Assembly: GCA_002297965.1 (NCBI GenBank)
Contig: DBLF01000107.1
Span: forward strand, 17,891 to 50,032
From: Candidatus Segatella papionis
GTDB lineage: Bacteria; Bacteroidota; Bacteroidia; Bacteroidales; Bacteroidaceae
Reading direction: 5' to 3'
Length of the DNA stretch: 32,142 bases
Shown: in pieces, positions 30,680 to 32,142 of the stretch
Position numbering within the stretch: the first letter of the stretch is position 1
Layout of the letters: each line of letters opens with the position of its first letter
The notes under the pieces: model-generated
What the model saw: the letters and a program-made list of their open reading frames with translations, nothing else
The model's database searches: none
Told to the model about the DNA's origin: nothing
Position numbers and translations under genes: made by a program

Positions 30680-32142
30680 ATGAGAAAGGTATTGCTCGCT
30701 CTCCTCTTGCTGCTTGCCACCTGGCAGGCATCCTTCGCCCAAACCAAAAACATTGGCATCAAGGAAGGACTATCCAATGGATTCGTGGATGACATGGTCA
30801 TCGACGGACAGGGATTCGTATGGGTTGCCACCGAATGGGGACTCAACCGCATCGCCGGCAACAAATGTACTGTATTCAATCCCAACAACTCCAACATCTC
30901 CAACAATGAGCATGTGGGACTCTTCTACCATCCACAGAGCAACACCATCTGGGTTCACTCAAAAGACGGAAGAGCCGACATCTTCGACTGCAAGACGCAG
31001 ACTTTCTCTCATTTTGAGGTGGATGGCAAGGTGGTGTATAGCATCGCCGACATCTGCATGGCGGCGGACTCCACCATCTGGCTCGCCGACTACAATGGCG
31101 ATGTGCATCACTACAATCCGCTGACCAAGGAATACGATCGCATCGACCGTAAGCAGTTGCCGGGCTTCGGCAACGGCGTGCGCAGCATCACCGACGATGG
31201 CAAGGGCAACCTATACATAGGGCTCAGAATGGAGGGATTGATTATCTACAACACTCACAACAAGCGCAGCAGATTCTTCAAGAGCAACCCTGCAGACCCT
31301 ACCAGTCTGCCGGGCGACAACGTGCGCTCCGTCTTCATCGACCACTTGCAAAACATCTGGGTGGGAACCAACAAGGGACTCGCCCTCTTCGACTCAGCCA
31401 AGGGAACCTTCCGAGCGTTCAAGCACGAGAAGGGAAATCCGAACACCTTGGCGGGCGACAACATCATGCAAGTAACCGAGACTCCCGACAACACCCTCTG
31501 GGTAGCCTCCGACATCGGCGGCATCAGCAAGCTCGACCTCAACAAGTTCAACCATCCCAACGTGGGCGAAGTGGCATTCACCCAACTGACCAGGGAGAAC
31601 TACGGCCTTTCGAGCAACAACACGAGAAGAGTGCTGCAAGATGCCTACGGCAACATCTGGGTAGCCAACTATAGCACGGGAGTCGATTTCATACCAAGCA
31701 CCACGACTAGTTTTATGACGCTCAACTTCATGGGCGCCCCTATTCTCAATGTCTCCGCCCTCTTCTGCGACAGCAAGGACAACCTATGGATAGGACAGGA
31801 CAACAAGATTTCGCAATATCGCCAGGGTACCATCGTACATCAGTGGGATTTCTCGCAATATATCTCCAACTCGTCCTCGTCGGTCTATCTCTTCAGAGAA
31901 GACCCACAGGGAAATATCTGGTTTGGAACTGCCGACAATGGCGTGTTGATGCTGAATCCGAACACCGGAGCCTTTACCCGAGTGGAAAGTACCAAGGACC
32001 TGGATGCCAACGCCCTCTACATCGACAAGACTGGCAAAGTATGGGCTGGCACCGAGGACGGCGTATATACTATATATAATAAGGTGGAAACCAAGGAGAA
32101 GGGCATCAACGACATCATGGGACAGTCGGCGATTCCATTCTC
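30680..32142 (+). CDS. Propeller-type sensor/regulator, probably hybrid two-component (3' end cut off)
   Basis: The frame is open from 30680 to the window edge (487 codons), so this is the N-terminal third or half of a larger protein. It has a signal peptide (MRKVLLALLLLLATWQASFAQ) and successive two-component propeller blades. These are recognised by GLSNGFVDDMVIDGQGFVWVA, NIWVGTNKGLALFD, NTLWVASDIGGISKLD, NLWIGQDNKI, NIWFGTADNGVLML and VWAGTEDGVYT. Divergence from susC is the usual place for a hybrid two-component system that senses the oligosaccharide in the periplasm and activates the locus. Whether kinase, receiver and AraC domains follow cannot be seen here. It could instead be a shortened type like the regulator at 17826-20774. 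Confidence 0.88.
   Translation, partial: MRKVLLALLLLLATWQASFAQTKNIGIKEGLSNGFVDDMVIDGQGFVWVATEWGLNRIAGNKCTVFNPNNSNISNNEHVGLFYHPQSNTIWVHSKDGRADIFDCKTQTFSHFEVDGKVVYSIADICMAADSTIWLADYNGDVHHYNPLTKEYDRIDRKQLPGFGNGVRSITDDGKGNLYIGLRMEGLIIYNTHNKRSRFFKSNPADPTSLPGDNVRSVFIDHLQNIWVGTNKGLALFDSAKGTFRAFKHEKGNPNTLAGDNIMQVTETPDNTLWVASDIGGISKLDLNKFNHPNVGEVAFTQLTRENYGLSSNNTRRVLQDAYGNIWVANYSTGVDFIPSTTTSFMTLNFMGAPILNVSALFCDSKDNLWIGQDNKISQYRQGTIVHQWDFSQYISNSSSSVYLFREDPQGNIWFGTADNGVLMLNPNTGAFTRVESTKDLDANALYIDKTGKVWAGTEDGVYTIYNKVETKEKGINDIMGQSAIPF

Noticed and set aside
30680..32142. Broken sensor gene
   Set aside because: I followed the frame from the ATG to the window edge and found no stop or shift; it is only truncated by the window.

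Overview
The window reads as a chromosome segment of a gut or oral Bacteroidales bacterium, most likely Prevotella/Segatella. The reasons are the type IX secretion protein PorQ, a SusC/SusD pair, a large propeller-type sensor/regulator beside it, A-rich leaders, and repeated use of the Bacteroidota promoter (TTG about 20 bp upstream of TAnnTTTG). The genus is an inference; no rRNA or other marker is present.

Positions 1-12,800 are mainly housekeeping. A minus-strand group holds TonB, a polyprenyl diphosphate synthase and a TatD-family nuclease (cut by the left edge). PorQ and cytidylate kinase follow on the plus strand. Next comes a gap with a well-supported but unidentified small RNA gene and a 25-bp tandem repeat. 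The minus strand then carries ispH, a DUF1573 periplasmic protein and a 1,946-residue alpha-2-macroglobulin-like protein that lacks the thioester motif.

Positions 12,800-32,142 are a carbohydrate-use region. A cellobiose phosphorylase (GH94) stands alone with its own promoter and terminator. A polysaccharide utilisation locus follows: GH127, a membrane-spanning propeller/AraC regulator, GH115 alpha-glucuronidase, SusD and SusC on the minus strand, and a divergent propeller sensor (cut by the right edge) on the plus strand. A HigB/HigA toxin-antitoxin pair sits between SusD and GH115. GH115 plus GH127 suggests a glycan carrying glucuronic acid and arabinofuranose, such as glucuronoarabinoxylan or a type II arabinogalactan; the sequence cannot separate these.

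Two things stand out. First, the regulator between GH127 and GH115 looks like a hybrid two-component protein stripped down to propeller, Y_Y_Y domain, membrane segment, a dimerisation helix whose phospho-acceptor His is Lys, and an AraC DNA-binding domain, with no ATPase or receiver. Second, the predicted promoters of susC, GH115 and GH127 carry the same element (sense strand TGA[n]CGAAT or TGACGGAT) at the same distance from the -7 box. GH115 and GH127 have a second copy 21-22 bp further out. The GH115 upstream region also carries a four-unit, 21-bp palindromic array enclosed in 14-bp inverted arms. Together these suggest a locus-specific AraC-type regulatory circuit that can be tested.
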